Source of the DNA: Symbiobacterium thermophilum IAM 14863
GTDB lineage: Bacteria > Bacillota > Sulfobacillia > Symbiobacteriales > Symbiobacteriaceae
Assembly (NCBI RefSeq): GCF_000009905.1
Contig: NC_006177.1
Span: forward strand, 2,480,001 to 2,544,000
Reading direction: 5' to 3'
Length of the DNA: 64,000 bases
The notes below the pieces were generated by a model. The model ran no database searches. It saw nothing but the letters and a program-made list of their open reading frames with translations, and was not told the origin of the DNA. Below are positions 50,900-59,439 of the stretch, piece by piece. A program made the translations under genes and the position numbers. Position 1 is the stretch's first letter. Each line of letters starts with the position of its first letter.

Positions 50900-51910
50900 T
50901 CACCGGGTCGTATTGCGGAGGACCAGTTCCACGGGAAGCCGATAGTGCTTGCGCTCCAGTGGCTTTCCTTCGATCATCTGCACCACGGCGTAGGCGCCCA
51001 GCCTGCCGAACTCCTCCACCGACTGCCGGACGCTGGAAAGGGAGAAGGCCTCGGTGCCCGAGAACGAAAGATCGTCAAACCCCACCAACCGGATGCGTCT
51101 GCCCGCTGCCATCCCGGCCGGACCGGACAGGCAGCTCAGCACGCCGTAGGCCAGCAGATCGGCCGTGCAGAAGAAGCCATCGATCTCGGGGTGAGCGCGC
51201 ATCAGCTGCAAGGCCGCCTCGAAGCCGCTGGACATGCTCACCCGGGAGACCTGCACCACCAGGTCCTGGTCGAAAGGCAGCCCCCGTTCTTCCAGGGCCT
51301 TCCGGTACCCGCGCAGGCGGTCACCGTGAGAGGAGATGTCCGGGCGGTACGTGATGAGACCGACACGCCGGCATCCGCTGTCCAGCAGGGACCGGGTGGC
51401 CAGGTACCCGCCCTCCTCGTTGGCGCTCTCGATGAACACGAGCTCGGCGGTTTCGCTGGTCCGGGGCGGCTTGCGGTCGATGTACACCGTCGGCACCAGG
51501 AGCGACGGCTGCCCTTCGGTGCGGAGACCGGAGATGTAGATCAGCCCGCTGACCTTCTGGGCCCGGAGCATGGCGAGGTAACGCTTTTCCTTCTCGTACT
51601 CCTCATTGGTGTTGCAGATGATGGTCGAGTAGCCGAGCGCAAACAGGTTGTTCTGCAGTTCCTGGGTGACCCGGGCGAAGAACTCGTTGGTGATGTCGGG
51701 CACGATCACCCCGACGACCTGGAGTTTCCGGGTGCGCAGCCCCCGCGCCACCAGATCGGGCTGATACCCGTATTCCTCTATGATCTGCAGGACTCGCTGC
51801 TCCGTCTCTTTGGAGTACCGGCCGTTCCGGTTGATGACCCTTGAAACCGTCGCCACCGAGACGCCGGCCAGTTCCGAGATCTCCTTGATGGAGACGCTCC
51901 GCTTCTTCAC
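50900..51910 (-). CDS. LacI family transcriptional regulator of the sugar operon
   Basis: This 336-residue regulator has a classical HTH (VSIKEISELAGVSVATVSRVIN, residues 6-27), the hinge helix PDLVARGLRTRK and a sugar-binding effector domain (VVGVIVPDITNEFFARVTQEL, GCRRVGLITYRP, RIRLVGFDDLSFSGTEAFSLSSVRQ). The GTG at 51910 follows GGAGGGG. It is directly upstream of the allose/ribose-type operon on the same strand, with its operators just after its stop. It probably represses both itself and the operon until the sugar phosphate or sugar is present. Confidence 0.92.
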   Translation of the reverse strand: MKKRSVSIKEISELAGVSVATVSRVINRNGRYSKETEQRVLQIIEEYGYQPDLVARGLRTRKLQVVGVIVPDITNEFFARVTQELQNNLFALGYSTIICNTNEEYEKEKRYLAMLRAQKVSGLIYISGLRTEGQPSLLVPTVYIDRKPPRTSETAELVFIESANEEGGYLATRSLLDSGCRRVGLITYRPDISSHGDRLRGYRKALEERGLPFDQDLVVQVSRVSMSSGFEAALQLMRAHPEIDGFFCTADLLAYGVLSCLSGPAGMAAGRRIRLVGFDDLSFSGTEAFSLSSVRQSVEEFGRLGAYAVVQMIEGKPLERKHYRLPVELVLRNTTR

Positions 51911-51944
51911 GGGTCACTCCCCTCCGATCGACCGACTGCGATGG

Positions 51945-52003
51945 GAAAAGGTTTACCCACACCATCCTTTCACATCGTATCCGCCAATCCTTCAACCTGT
52001 CAA
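51945..52003 (-). promoter_or_regulatory. Promoter of the LacI regulator gene with a weak operator copy
   Basis: On the minus strand TTGACA (52003-51998) and TACGAT (51979-51974) are spaced by 18 bp. Just downstream, GTAAACCTTTTC (51956-51945) matches the operon operators at 10 of 12 positions. This suggests autoregulation by a weaker site. Beyond it the gap to 52125 holds nothing I recognise. Confidence 0.6.
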
Positions 52004-52125
52004 TAGGCGATTCATCCTTTGGTATGAACGACCTCCTCCGGATGATCGACAGGTCCCTTTCTTGCAAAGCCGTGGTGGCCGGCGAGGCCCAGCGCACCGG
52101 CGGCCGGCGTGTCCCACAGGCGCGT

Positions 52126-52158
52126 GCGGGCCTGCGCCCATCAGGGGCGCAGGCCCGC
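52126..52158 (-). terminator. Terminator after the tartrate/malate-type dehydrogenase gene
   Basis: A perfect 14-bp stem (GCGGGCCTGCGCCC with GGGCGCAGGCCCGC) and an ATCAG loop lie 57 bp beyond the stop. There is no U-tract. Confidence 0.6.
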
Positions 52159-52214
52159 TCAACGCCGCATGCCGCGGCCTGGTGTCTGCACTGCCGCCGG
52201 TTGGCGGCTCTGCC

Positions 52215-53294
52215 CTAGCGGAGGCGCTGGGCGAGCCGGGCGATGACCGCGTCGGTCATCTCGTCGGTGGTGTTGCGGCCGCCCAGGTCCGGCGTGCGCA
52301 CCCGGCCCTCCTCGAGCACGTCCTCCACCGCGTCCAGCACCGCCTTACCCAGGTCAGCCCGGCCGAGGTGCTCCAGCATCAGGCTCACCGACCAGATCTG
52401 CCCGACGGGGTTGGCGATGCCCCTGCCGGCGATGTCCGGGGCGGAGCCGTGCACCGGCTCGAACATGGACGGGTACCTGCGCTCGGGGTTGATGTTGGCC
52501 GAGGCCGCCATGCCGATCGACCCCATAATCGCCCCGCCGAGGTCCGTCAGGATGTCGCCGAAGAGGTTGGAGGCCACCACCACATCGAACTCGTCCGGCT
52601 TCAGCACGAAGTTGGCCGCGAGGGCGTCGATGTGGCACAGCCAGCGGTTGACCTCGGGGAACTCCCGCTCGCCGATCTCGTTGAAGATCTCATCCCAGTA
52701 GGGCATCGTGTAGTTGATGCCATTGGACTTGGTGGCGCCGCACAGCCGCTTCCGGGGGGCGTTGGCGGCCAGCTGGTAGGCGTAGCGGATGATCCGCTCC
52801 GTGCCCACCCGGGTGAAGACGGTGTTCTGCACGACCACCTCATGGGGGAGCCCGGCGTGCAGCCGGCCACCCATGTTGGAGTACTCGCCCTCGGTGTTCT
52901 CCCGGATGCAGACGAAGTTGACGTCGCCGGGGTTGCGGCCCCGGAGCGGGCTGACCACGCCGCGCAGGATCCGCACCGGCCGCAGGTTCACGTACTGCTC
53001 GAAGCCGCGCCGGATGGGGAGCAGTAGCCCCCACAGGGAGACGTGGTCCGGAACGCCCGGGTAGCCCACCGCGCCGAGCAGGATGGTGTCGAAGTTGGCC
53101 AGGGTGTTCAGGAAGCCCTTCGGGGCCATCTCGCCGTGCCGCAGGTAGTAGGCGCAGCCCCACTCGAACTCGGTGTACTCGAACTTGATGCCGCCGTCCA
53201 GTTCCGCCGCCGCGTCCAGCACCCGGCGCCCCGCCCGTACCGTTTCGTTGCCGATTCCGTCACCGGGAATGACCGCAACCGATACGTTCTGCAC
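52215..53294 (-). CDS. Tartrate/D-malate dehydrogenase-type beta-decarboxylating dehydrogenase
   Basis: 359 residues of the isocitrate/isopropylmalate dehydrogenase superfamily. VAVIPGDGIGNETV is the N-terminal nucleotide-site loop. IRENTEGEYSNMGG, the KSNGINYTMPYWDEIFNEI block and the metal-binding aspartates in NLFGDILTDLGGAIMGSIG are present, as is EPVHGSAPDIAGRGIANPVGQIWS. The RENTEGEYS and PVHGSAPDIAG forms fit tartrate dehydrogenase/D-malate dehydrogenase (TtuC/DmlA). It would oxidatively decarboxylate D-malate or oxidise tartrate with NAD. The GTG at 53294 has GGAGGAG 7 bases upstream; the longer frame lacks homology. Confidence 0.87.
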   Translation of the reverse strand: MQNVSVAVIPGDGIGNETVRAGRRVLDAAAELDGGIKFEYTEFEWGCAYYLRHGEMAPKGFLNTLANFDTILLGAVGYPGVPDHVSLWGLLLPIRRGFEQYVNLRPVRILRGVVSPLRGRNPGDVNFVCIRENTEGEYSNMGGRLHAGLPHEVVVQNTVFTRVGTERIIRYAYQLAANAPRKRLCGATKSNGINYTMPYWDEIFNEIGEREFPEVNRWLCHIDALAANFVLKPDEFDVVVASNLFGDILTDLGGAIMGSIGMAASANINPERRYPSMFEPVHGSAPDIAGRGIANPVGQIWSVSLMLEHLGRADLGKAVLDAVEDVLEEGRVRTPDLGGRNTTDEMTDAVIARLAQRLR

Positions 53295-53432
53295 GATCGT
53301 CTCCTCCTCAGCCCTCTGCAGGGGGATGAGCTTCCATTTCCATTCAAACCGTACGGTTCGCCGCCTGCAACGGCCCGACGGATTGTTGCCCCGAAATGGC
53401 ACGTTGGTGCCAGCGGGCCGGCGTTCCTTGGC

Positions 53433-54410
53433 CTACCGCCTGGACCTCCTGTAGCCGGCGGCCTCCGCTTCTTCCGGCGTGGCGAAACAGGCCTCCGCGC
53501 GGGTCCGGTCGTAGAACTGCCCGCCGGGCACGTGGTAGATCAGCTCCCCGCTGGAGGAGACGTTGCCCTTGATCAGCCCGCCGCAGTCGCCGTTCACCGG
53601 CAGGACGGAGCCGCCCGCAGCGCCCCCGGAGGCCGTTCCGCCGGAGGCTGCGACGCCGGCCCCGGAGCCGGACGCCTCTTCCAACCCCCAGAGCCCGCGG
53701 CCGTGCTCCCGCGCCTCCCGCTGGAGGGCGACGAACCGGTCCGCATACTTCACGTTGGGAGGAACCGTCATCACCTGGGCGTAGCCTTCCCGGACCAGCG
53801 TCTCGTTGAACATCTCGTCACCGATCCAGACGTAGGCCAGCAGCCGGCCGTACCGGTCCCGCTCCTCCACGTCCAGCTCCAGCCGCACCTCCTGGCCGGT
53901 CAGCCGCTGCTTGGTGAAGGCGGAGGCCTCCGCGCCGTAGGCCTCGGCCTTCCCGTAGACCTCCGGCGTGTCCACGCCGATCAGCCGCACCCGCTCCTCC
54001 CGTCCGTCCACCAGGACGTCCACCGTGTCGCCGTCCACCACCCGCTGCACCGTAGCCTGCAGAGTCTGCGCGGGGGTCGGCGCCGGGCTCTGCGCCTCGC
54101 CCGCCGACGCGCCCTCCTCACGGCCCGCGGCTGCGCCGGCCGTCCCGTCCGAACTCGGTGCTCCCTGCCCCGCGTCCGCATGCGGCGCGCCCGACGCCGG
54201 CTCCGCCCCAACCGTCGCATCCGTCGTATCCGGCGCCTCCGTCCCCGTCCGTGTTCCGTCCTGCCCCGCCCCCGCCTGCACCGCGGAAGACGGCGCCTTC
54301 TGCCCTTCCCCGCTGTCGGGCCGGCCGCTCAGCGCGGCCGCGATCACGACGACCGCCGCCAGGGCGACCCAGCCCCGGGACCGGCGGCCTTTCTCTTTCG
54401 ACTTGGTCAT
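53433..54410 (-). CDS. Thermonuclease family protein, secreted or membrane-anchored
   Basis: 325 residues. An N-terminal helix (GWVALAAVVVIAAALSG) acts as signal or anchor. A long Ala/Gly/Ser/Glu-rich linker leads to a staphylococcal-nuclease domain: VQRVVDGDTVDVLVDGREERVRLIGVDTPE and ERDRYGRLLAYVWIGDEMFNE, with the catalytic Arg and Glu residues. After a second Gly/Ala/Ser linker comes a C-terminal module NGDCGGLIKGNVSS...YHVPGGQFYDRT...ACFATPEEAEAAGYR. That module occurs in other secreted nucleases and may bind metal or substrate. The ATG at 54410 has GGAGGG 6 bases upstream. It digests extracellular nucleic acids. Confidence 0.85.
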   Translation of the reverse strand: MTKSKEKGRRSRGWVALAAVVVIAAALSGRPDSGEGQKAPSSAVQAGAGQDGTRTGTEAPDTTDATVGAEPASGAPHADAGQGAPSSDGTAGAAAGREEGASAGEAQSPAPTPAQTLQATVQRVVDGDTVDVLVDGREERVRLIGVDTPEVYGKAEAYGAEASAFTKQRLTGQEVRLELDVEERDRYGRLLAYVWIGDEMFNETLVREGYAQVMTVPPNVKYADRFVALQREAREHGRGLWGLEEASGSGAGVAASGGTASGGAAGGSVLPVNGDCGGLIKGNVSSSGELIYHVPGGQFYDRTRAEACFATPEEAEAAGYRRSRR

Positions 54411-54529
54411 TCTGTACCCTCCGTGCTGCGTCGATGTGCTCATGGCTCAATGGTACGCAGACCGAACGTGTCCGTAAACCAGCAGGTGACAGGCATACTC
54501 AGGCCGGTGCGCTCATCCCCTGTACCACA

Positions 54530-54563
54530 GGTTACAACCAGTGATGACCTGTACAACCAGGAG
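54530..54563 (+). promoter_or_regulatory. Leader motif of the DUF1446 operon, with a partial second copy
   Basis: GGTTACAACCAGTGATGACC and the following T (54530-54550) match 33559-33579 with one difference. A second partial copy, TACAACCAG, follows at 54552-54560 and forms the dyad CCTG-N6-CAGG (54548-54561). The Shine-Dalgarno AGGAGGTG is directly adjacent. The HutC-type GntR regulator in this operon is the likely binder. Confidence 0.6.
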
Positions 54564-54572
54564 GTGGCGCCG

Positions 54573-55928
54573 GTGACAGAGATCCGTCTGCTCACTCCGA
54601 CCGGACATCTCGGCTTCACCATGCTGGAGCCGGAAAGCTTCCTGCGGGGGATGGCGCAGGGGCCCGACTTCGTGGTGGCCGACTCGGGCAGCTCGGACAT
54701 CGGCCCCTACCCGCTGGGGGCCGACGAACCGTGCAGCCCGGTGGAGTGGCAGACCCACGACCTCGAGATCATGCTGGTGGCCTGCCGGCGACAGGGGGTG
54801 CCGATGATCATCGGCAGCGCTGCGGACACCGGCACGGACCGGGGCGTCGACACCTACGTGCAGATCCTCCGCACGGTGGCCGAGCGCCACGGCCTCCCCC
54901 CCTTCCGTCTGGCGTACATCTACGCCCAGGTCAGCCCGGATGAGGTCCGGCGCAGGCTCCGGACCGGCGTGCGCATCGCGGGGCTGGACGGCCGGCCCGA
55001 TCTCACCGAGGCCGACCTGGACCGCACCGACCGCATCGTGGCGGTGATGGGTGCAGAACCGATCATCGCGGCCCTGGAGGCCGGCGCGGAGGTGGTCATC
55101 TGCGGCCGCTCCTCCGACCCGGCCATCTTCGCCGCCCCGCTGCTCTGGAAGGGGCTGGACCCGGCCACCGCCTACTACGCGGGGAAGGTGCTGGAGTGCG
55201 CCTCGTTCTGTGCGGAGCCCTTCATGGGGAAGGAGTCGGTGCTGGGAGTGGTGCGGCCCGGCGAGGTGATCGTGGAGCCGATGCACCCGGGCCAGCGGTG
55301 CACGCCGCTGTCGGTGGCCAGCCACGCCATGTACGAGCGGGCCACCCCATTTTTCGAACACCTGCCCGGCGGCGTGCTGGACATGCGGAACTGCCGCTAC
55401 GAGGCGGTAGATGAGCGCCGCTGTCGGGTCACCGGCTTCGCCTTCCAACCGGAGCCCACCGTCCGGGTGAAGCTGGAGGGGGCGGGAAAGCGGGGCGAGC
55501 GGTGCCTGGCCATCGTCGGCTTCCGGGACCCGGACACGGTCGCCCGCATCGACGCGGTGCTGGACTGGGCCCGGAACAAGGTCGAGGCCCGCTTCGGTCC
55601 CGGGGGGTACGAACTGCACTTCCACGTCTACGGTCGCAACGGCGTGATGGCCGACCTGGAGGTGGTCGACCGGCCGGCCCACGAGCTCTGCGTCGTGGTC
55701 GAAGGGGTGGCGCCGGACCGGCGAACCGCCGCGGAGCTCACCGCCATGGCCGCCCGGCAGATGTTCTACGCCCGCCTGCCCGGGACGAAGGGCACCGCCG
55801 GCACCGCGGCGCTGATGTCCGACGAGGTCCTGCCGGCCCGGCCGGCCTACGAGTGGACCGTCAACCACGTGATGCCGGTGCAGGATCCGCGCGAGCTGTT
55901 CCGGCTCCACCTGACCACCGTTCCCTAG
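54573..55928 (+). CDS. Acyclic terpene utilisation AtuA-like protein (DUF1446)
   Basis: This 451-residue DUF1446 protein has DFVVADSGSSDIGPYPLG near the N-terminus, then GVPMIIGSAADTGTDRGVD, EVVICGRSSDPAIFAAPLLWKG and the C-terminal ARLPGTKGTAGTAALMSDEV. Members of this family act in terpene and other branched-acid breakdown, but the reaction is not established. The GTG at 54573 is chosen because AGGAGGTG lies 6 bases upstream; the frame is open far upstream only because of base composition. The DUF4387 partner follows after 15 bp. Confidence 0.85.
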   Translation: MTEIRLLTPTGHLGFTMLEPESFLRGMAQGPDFVVADSGSSDIGPYPLGADEPCSPVEWQTHDLEIMLVACRRQGVPMIIGSAADTGTDRGVDTYVQILRTVAERHGLPPFRLAYIYAQVSPDEVRRRLRTGVRIAGLDGRPDLTEADLDRTDRIVAVMGAEPIIAALEAGAEVVICGRSSDPAIFAAPLLWKGLDPATAYYAGKVLECASFCAEPFMGKESVLGVVRPGEVIVEPMHPGQRCTPLSVASHAMYERATPFFEHLPGGVLDMRNCRYEAVDERRCRVTGFAFQPEPTVRVKLEGAGKRGERCLAIVGFRDPDTVARIDAVLDWARNKVEARFGPGGYELHFHVYGRNGVMADLEVVDRPAHELCVVVEGVAPDRRTAAELTAMAARQMFYARLPGTKGTAGTAALMSDEVLPARPAYEWTVNHVMPVQDPRELFRLHLTTVP

Positions 55929-55943
55929 GAAGGAGGATGCGCC

Positions 55944-56252
55944 ATGAGGCTGCGGGATCTGGCCAGCACCATCCGCAGCAAGAACGCGGGGGTCGACCTG
56001 ATCACCTTCGACATTCTCTTCAAGACCCGTGAGGCATATGAACGGGCCAAGGCCTGCCCGGCGCTCTCCCGGGAGGGCATCGCCCGGCTGTTCCGCATCC
56101 CCGGGGACCGGATCTACAGCTACGTCACCTTCGACCCTGCCCTGGCGATCAAGTTCACCCTGCGGCGGCAGCGGCCCAGCGGCAGCGCGGGCGAGCACGA
56201 CCTCTTCGGCGCGCAGCAGTACGCCCCGCTGTTGGACGTCGAGGTGTCCTGA
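55944..56252 (+). CDS. DUF4387 domain protein
   Basis: This 102-residue protein starts MRLRDLASTIRSKNAGVDLITFDILF, the DUF4387 signature, and ends with FGAQQYAPLLDVEVS. DUF4387 proteins are almost always encoded next to DUF1446 (AtuA-like) proteins, or fused to them, and probably form a complex with them. The ATG has AGGAGG 7 bases upstream. It is followed after 2 bp by the GntR regulator. Biochemical role unknown. Confidence 0.85.
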   Translation: MRLRDLASTIRSKNAGVDLITFDILFKTREAYERAKACPALSREGIARLFRIPGDRIYSYVTFDPALAIKFTLRRQRPSGSAGEHDLFGAQQYAPLLDVEVS

Positions 56253-56254
56253 CC

Positions 56255-57037
56255 ATGCCGGGGGGCGCAGCCATCCACCCGCGGCCGTTGCCGCTGTGGC
56301 AGCAGGTGGTCGACATGATCCAGCGCAACGTGGAGGAGGGCCACTGGCCCGTCGGCCACCGGATCCCGTCGGAGCGGGAGCTCTGCCAACAGCACGGCGT
56401 CAGCCGGACCACCGTGCGGCTTGCAATCGCCGAGGCCGTGAGCCGCGGGCTCCTCCACCGGGTGCACGGCAAGGGAACCTTCGTTGCGCGGCCGAAGATC
56501 CACCAGCCGCTGGTCCAGGTCACGCCCTTCGCCGCGGCCCTGCGGGCCCAGGGGCTCGTCCCCCGGACCCGGCTGCTGGCGGTGATGACCCAGCCCGCCG
56601 ACCCGGCGACGGCGCACATGCTGGGCCTGCCCACCGGACAGGAGATCATGCGCTTCCGGCTGCTGGGGTTGGGGAGCGGGGAGCCCGTGGCCGCCTACCA
56701 CAGCACGGTCCCCGCGGCGCTGGGGGAGGCGGTGCTGGAGCGACTGGAGGCCGACGCCGGCGCCGACCGGTTCCGGCTGGTGGTGGACGTGCTGGCCGAG
56801 ACCTTCGGCTGGTCCCACCTGACCGCGGAGCAGACCTTCGAAGCCGCCGGCGCCTCCGCCGAGGAGGCCAGGCTGCTCGGGCTCCCCCGGGGCGCGCCGG
56901 TGCTGGTGGTCACGTCGCTGGTGCGGAACCCGGCGGGCCGGACCGTGGAGTTCGCCCGGGCCGTTTACCGCGCCGACCAGTACCGCTTCCACCTCACCCG
57001 GCAGATCGAGGTGAGCGGCCAGGACCACGAGTCGTAG
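56255..57037 (+). CDS. GntR family regulator, HutC/UTRA subfamily
   Basis: 260 residues. The N-terminal GntR winged HTH (LPLWQQVVDMIQRNVEEGHWPVGHRIPSERELCQQHGVSRTTVRLAIAEAVSRGLL, about residues 10-65) is followed by a UTRA ligand domain with VTPFAAALRAQGLVPRTRLLAV, EIMRFRLLGLGSGEPVA and VEFARAVYRADQYRFHL. UTRA regulators are usually repressors released by a pathway metabolite. It is the last gene of the DUF1446/DUF4387 operon and probably acts on the repeated leader motif upstream of that operon and of the gene at 33600. Confidence 0.88.
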   Translation: MPGGAAIHPRPLPLWQQVVDMIQRNVEEGHWPVGHRIPSERELCQQHGVSRTTVRLAIAEAVSRGLLHRVHGKGTFVARPKIHQPLVQVTPFAAALRAQGLVPRTRLLAVMTQPADPATAHMLGLPTGQEIMRFRLLGLGSGEPVAAYHSTVPAALGEAVLERLEADAGADRFRLVVDVLAETFGWSHLTAEQTFEAAGASAEEARLLGLPRGAPVLVVTSLVRNPAGRTVEFARAVYRADQYRFHLTRQIEVSGQDHES

Positions 57038-57148
57038 GCCTTCCGCCGGCCCGCCGCCGGGCGCCCCGTCCCGTGTCTCCGCCCGTGTCGCCGCAGGTCC
57101 CTCCGACATAGGATGCTGGAGTGACAGCCTGCACAGGGGGACTTACCT

Positions 57149-57970
57149 ATGGCCAGACCACTCCGGGTGACGGCGGAACCGGGCCGGACCCGCCCCGTGT
57201 TGATCCGTCCGGGGCTGGCGGTGGGCGGCGGCACGCCGGTGGTGATCGCCGGGCCCTGTTCCGTGGAGACGCCCGAGCAGATCCGCGCCGCTGCGCAGGC
57301 CGTGCGCCGGGCGGGCGCACGGATGCTGCGCGGCGGCGCTTTCAAACCCCGCACCTCCCCTTACTCGTTCCAGGGACTGGGCGAGGAGGGGCTCAGGCTC
57401 CTGGCCCAGGCGGGCCAGCTCACCGGCCTGCCGGTGGTCACGGAGGTGATGGATCCCCGGGAGATCGATCTGGTCGCCCGGTACGCCGACCTGCTGCAGG
57501 TGGGCGCCCGCAACATGCAGAACTTCCGGCTGCTCACCGCACTCGGCGAGATCGACAAGCCGGTGCTGCTGAAGCGGGGACCGGGCGCGACGCTGGAGGA
57601 ATGGCTGAACGCCGCGGAGTACGTGGCCAGCCGGGGGAACGAGCGGATCATCCTCTGCGAGCGGGGCATCCGCACCTTCGAGACCTACACCCGCTACACC
57701 CTCGACCTGGCCTCCGCGGTGGCGGCCAAGCAGCTCACCCACCTGCCGGTCATCGCGGACCCCAGCCACGCCTGCGGGCGCAGGGAGCTGGTGCCGGCCA
57801 TGGCCCTGGCCGCCCTGGCCGCCGGACTCGACGGGGTGATGCTGGAGGTGCACCCGGACCCCGCCCGGGCCCTCAGCGACGGCGAACAGGCCCTGACGCC
57901 CGTCGACCTCGAGCGCTTCATGGCTGCGGCGGGCCTCCTGTCCGGGACGAGCGCAGCCGACAGCCCGTGA
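57149..57970 (+). CDS. aroF: 3-deoxy-7-phosphoheptulonate (DAHP) synthase, type I-beta
   Basis: This 273-residue enzyme catalyses the first step of the shikimate pathway, joining phosphoenolpyruvate and erythrose 4-phosphate. [48 protein letters not shown] and [11 protein letters not shown] are the canonical type I-beta blocks, including the metal-binding cysteine and histidine. The N-terminal ferredoxin-like regulatory domain of many I-beta enzymes is missing; only about 25 residues precede the barrel, so feedback control is probably absent. It stands alone, followed by a strong terminator. The closely related KDO 8-phosphate synthase is less likely given [11 protein letters not shown]. Confidence 0.93.
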   Translation: MARPLRVTAEPGRTRPVLIRPGLAVGGGTPVVIAGPCSVETPEQIRAAAQAVRRAGARMLRGGAFKPRTSPYSFQGLGEEGLRLLAQAGQLTGLPVVTEVMDPREIDLVARYADLLQVGARNMQNFRLLTALGEIDKPVLLKRGPGATLEEWLNAAEYVASRGNERIILCERGIRTFETYTRYTLDLASAVAAKQLTHLPVIADPSHACGRRELVPAMALAALAAGLDGVMLEVHPDPARALSDGEQALTPVDLERFMAAAGLLSGTSAADSP

Positions 57971-58113
57971 CCCGCGTGCTGTCGGCTGCGCCTTGCCTGG
58001 GCGGCGCGGAAAGGTGCCCCGCGACCCACGGCGCCGAAGGGCTCGTCACAGGCGCGCTCCCGGGCCACGGCTTTCCGCCGCTTTCCGAGGCGTAATCCGG
58101 CAGAGGTGCGCTG

Positions 58114-58150
58114 CCCCCTGCCCGTCCGGAGGTTGTGGACGGGCAGGGGG
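58114..58150 (+). terminator. Rho-independent terminator after DAHP synthase
   Basis: A perfect 14-bp stem (CCCCCTGCCCGTCC with GGACGGGCAGGGGG) and a nine-base loop are followed by CGCTTTCG, 143 bp after the stop. Confidence 0.7.
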
Positions 58151-58368
58151 CGCTTTCGCGCTTCCCGTGGTGTTGTCTCGTTGCGAGTCCCCGGGACTTG
58201 CGGTATTTCCGGAACAGTTCGCACGGTGTTTCCGTCTACCCATTGGTTGGTTCGTGGCCACGGCGCTCGCCTGCCGCCTACCCCGTCGCCTCCCCCGCGC
58301 CGCAGACCGTCCCGGGAGACCTGTCCCGCCGTGGCAGGGCCAAGTGCAGAACGAGGGAGCGTGCTGTC

Positions 58369-59439
58369 TTGCCCAAGCCGCATACGCGCGTTGCCGCTGT
58401 GCTGTCGGCCGGCGTACTCATCCTGCTCACCATGTGGCTCTGGTCCGCATCCGTTCCCACCGGGGCGCCACTCGCCCCCGAAACCACAGAGAATCCCTCA
58501 CCCCCCAGGTCCCCGGCTCCTCCGTCCACCGGGCCCGGGATCATCCCTTCCGCCTCAGCCGGAGAGCCGACGGATCTGTCGGCTGACGAGCCGCCTCACG
58601 AACCCGGCACGGAGGACCGGGAGACGCCGGAAGAGCCGGACCCCGCTGACCCGGGTGCGGATGGCGGAACCGAGCCCGTACCTGGGGGCGGGAGCGGCGA
58701 ATCCGGTCCGGAGGGGTCGGAGCTCGCGGTCCGGGTGCCGGTGCTCCTCTACCACCACCTGGAGCCGGGGGCCGACGGCAGCAACGGCGCGATCATCAGC
58801 ACCGAGGAGTTTGCGGCGCAGATGGCCTGGCTGAAGGCCAACGGGTTCACCACCATCACCACCGCCCAGCTGCTGGCCTGGCTGGAGGACGGGGAGCCCC
58901 TGCCGGACCGGCCGGTGATGGTCACCTTTGACGACGGCTACCGGTCCAACTATCTCCACGCCTACCCCGTGCTGCAGCAGCACGGGTTCAGCGGCGTCAT
59001 CTTCATGGTCACCGGGCTCGCGGGCCAGAAGGTCGGCCGGCTGGAGTACTTGACGTGGGAGGACATGCACGCCATGACCGCATCGGGCGTGATCGAGATC
59101 CAGGCCCACTCCCACGACGGCCACCGGAACATCGACGGGCAGCCCGCCCTGGTCCACTGGTCGGAGGAGGAGATCCTGGCAGACTGGCAGCTGCTGTCTG
59201 AGGCCCTGGCTGCGGCAGAGCTTCCGCCGGCAACGGCGTACGCCTACCCCTTCGGCGCGCACGACCAGGAGTGCATCGACGCCCTGCGGAAGGCCGGGGT
59301 GAAGCTGGGCTTCACCGTCCACCACGGCCATGTGACACAGGACCACGACCCGCTGCGGCTGAACCGGCTGGTGGTGTACCCCGGCACGGACGAGTGCGCG
59401 TTCGCCCGGCTGGTCACCGGTCGCGCCGCCTGCGAGTAA
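58369..59439 (+). CDS. Secreted polysaccharide deacetylase (NodB family)
   Basis: 356 residues. An N-terminal helix (VAAVLSAGVLILLTMWLWSAS) serves as signal or anchor. A Pro/Glu/Gly-rich linker of about 90 residues follows, then a NodB carbohydrate esterase domain. VPVLLYHHLEPG, the motif-1 aspartates in VMVTFDDGYRSN, the zinc histidines in IEIQAHSHDGHRN, and AYAYPFGAHDQE are visible. Such enzymes deacetylate cell-wall glycans or exopolysaccharide. The TTG at 58369 has GAGGGAG 9 bases upstream. Its last 26 bp overlap the end of the convergent repeat-protein gene. The segment 58151-58368 showed no riboswitch or clear promoter. Confidence 0.85.
   Translation: MPKPHTRVAAVLSAGVLILLTMWLWSASVPTGAPLAPETTENPSPPRSPAPPSTGPGIIPSASAGEPTDLSADEPPHEPGTEDRETPEEPDPADPGADGGTEPVPGGGSGESGPEGSELAVRVPVLLYHHLEPGADGSNGAIISTEEFAAQMAWLKANGFTTITTAQLLAWLEDGEPLPDRPVMVTFDDGYRSNYLHAYPVLQQHGFSGVIFMVTGLAGQKVGRLEYLTWEDMHAMTASGVIEIQAHSHDGHRNIDGQPALVHWSEEEILADWQLLSEALAAAELPPATAYAYPFGAHDQECIDALRKAGVKLGFTVHHGHVTQDHDPLRLNRLVVYPGTDECAFARLVTGRAACE

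Noticed and set aside
53043-54572. A 510-residue N-terminal extension of the DUF1446 protein
   Set aside because: It overlaps the thermonuclease and dehydrogenase genes on the opposite strand. The GTG at 54573 has a strong ribosome site and begins the conserved domain.
58151-58368. A riboswitch before the polysaccharide deacetylase
   Set aside because: I looked for c-di-AMP, cobalamin and similar conserved cores and found none; only GC-rich DNA is present.
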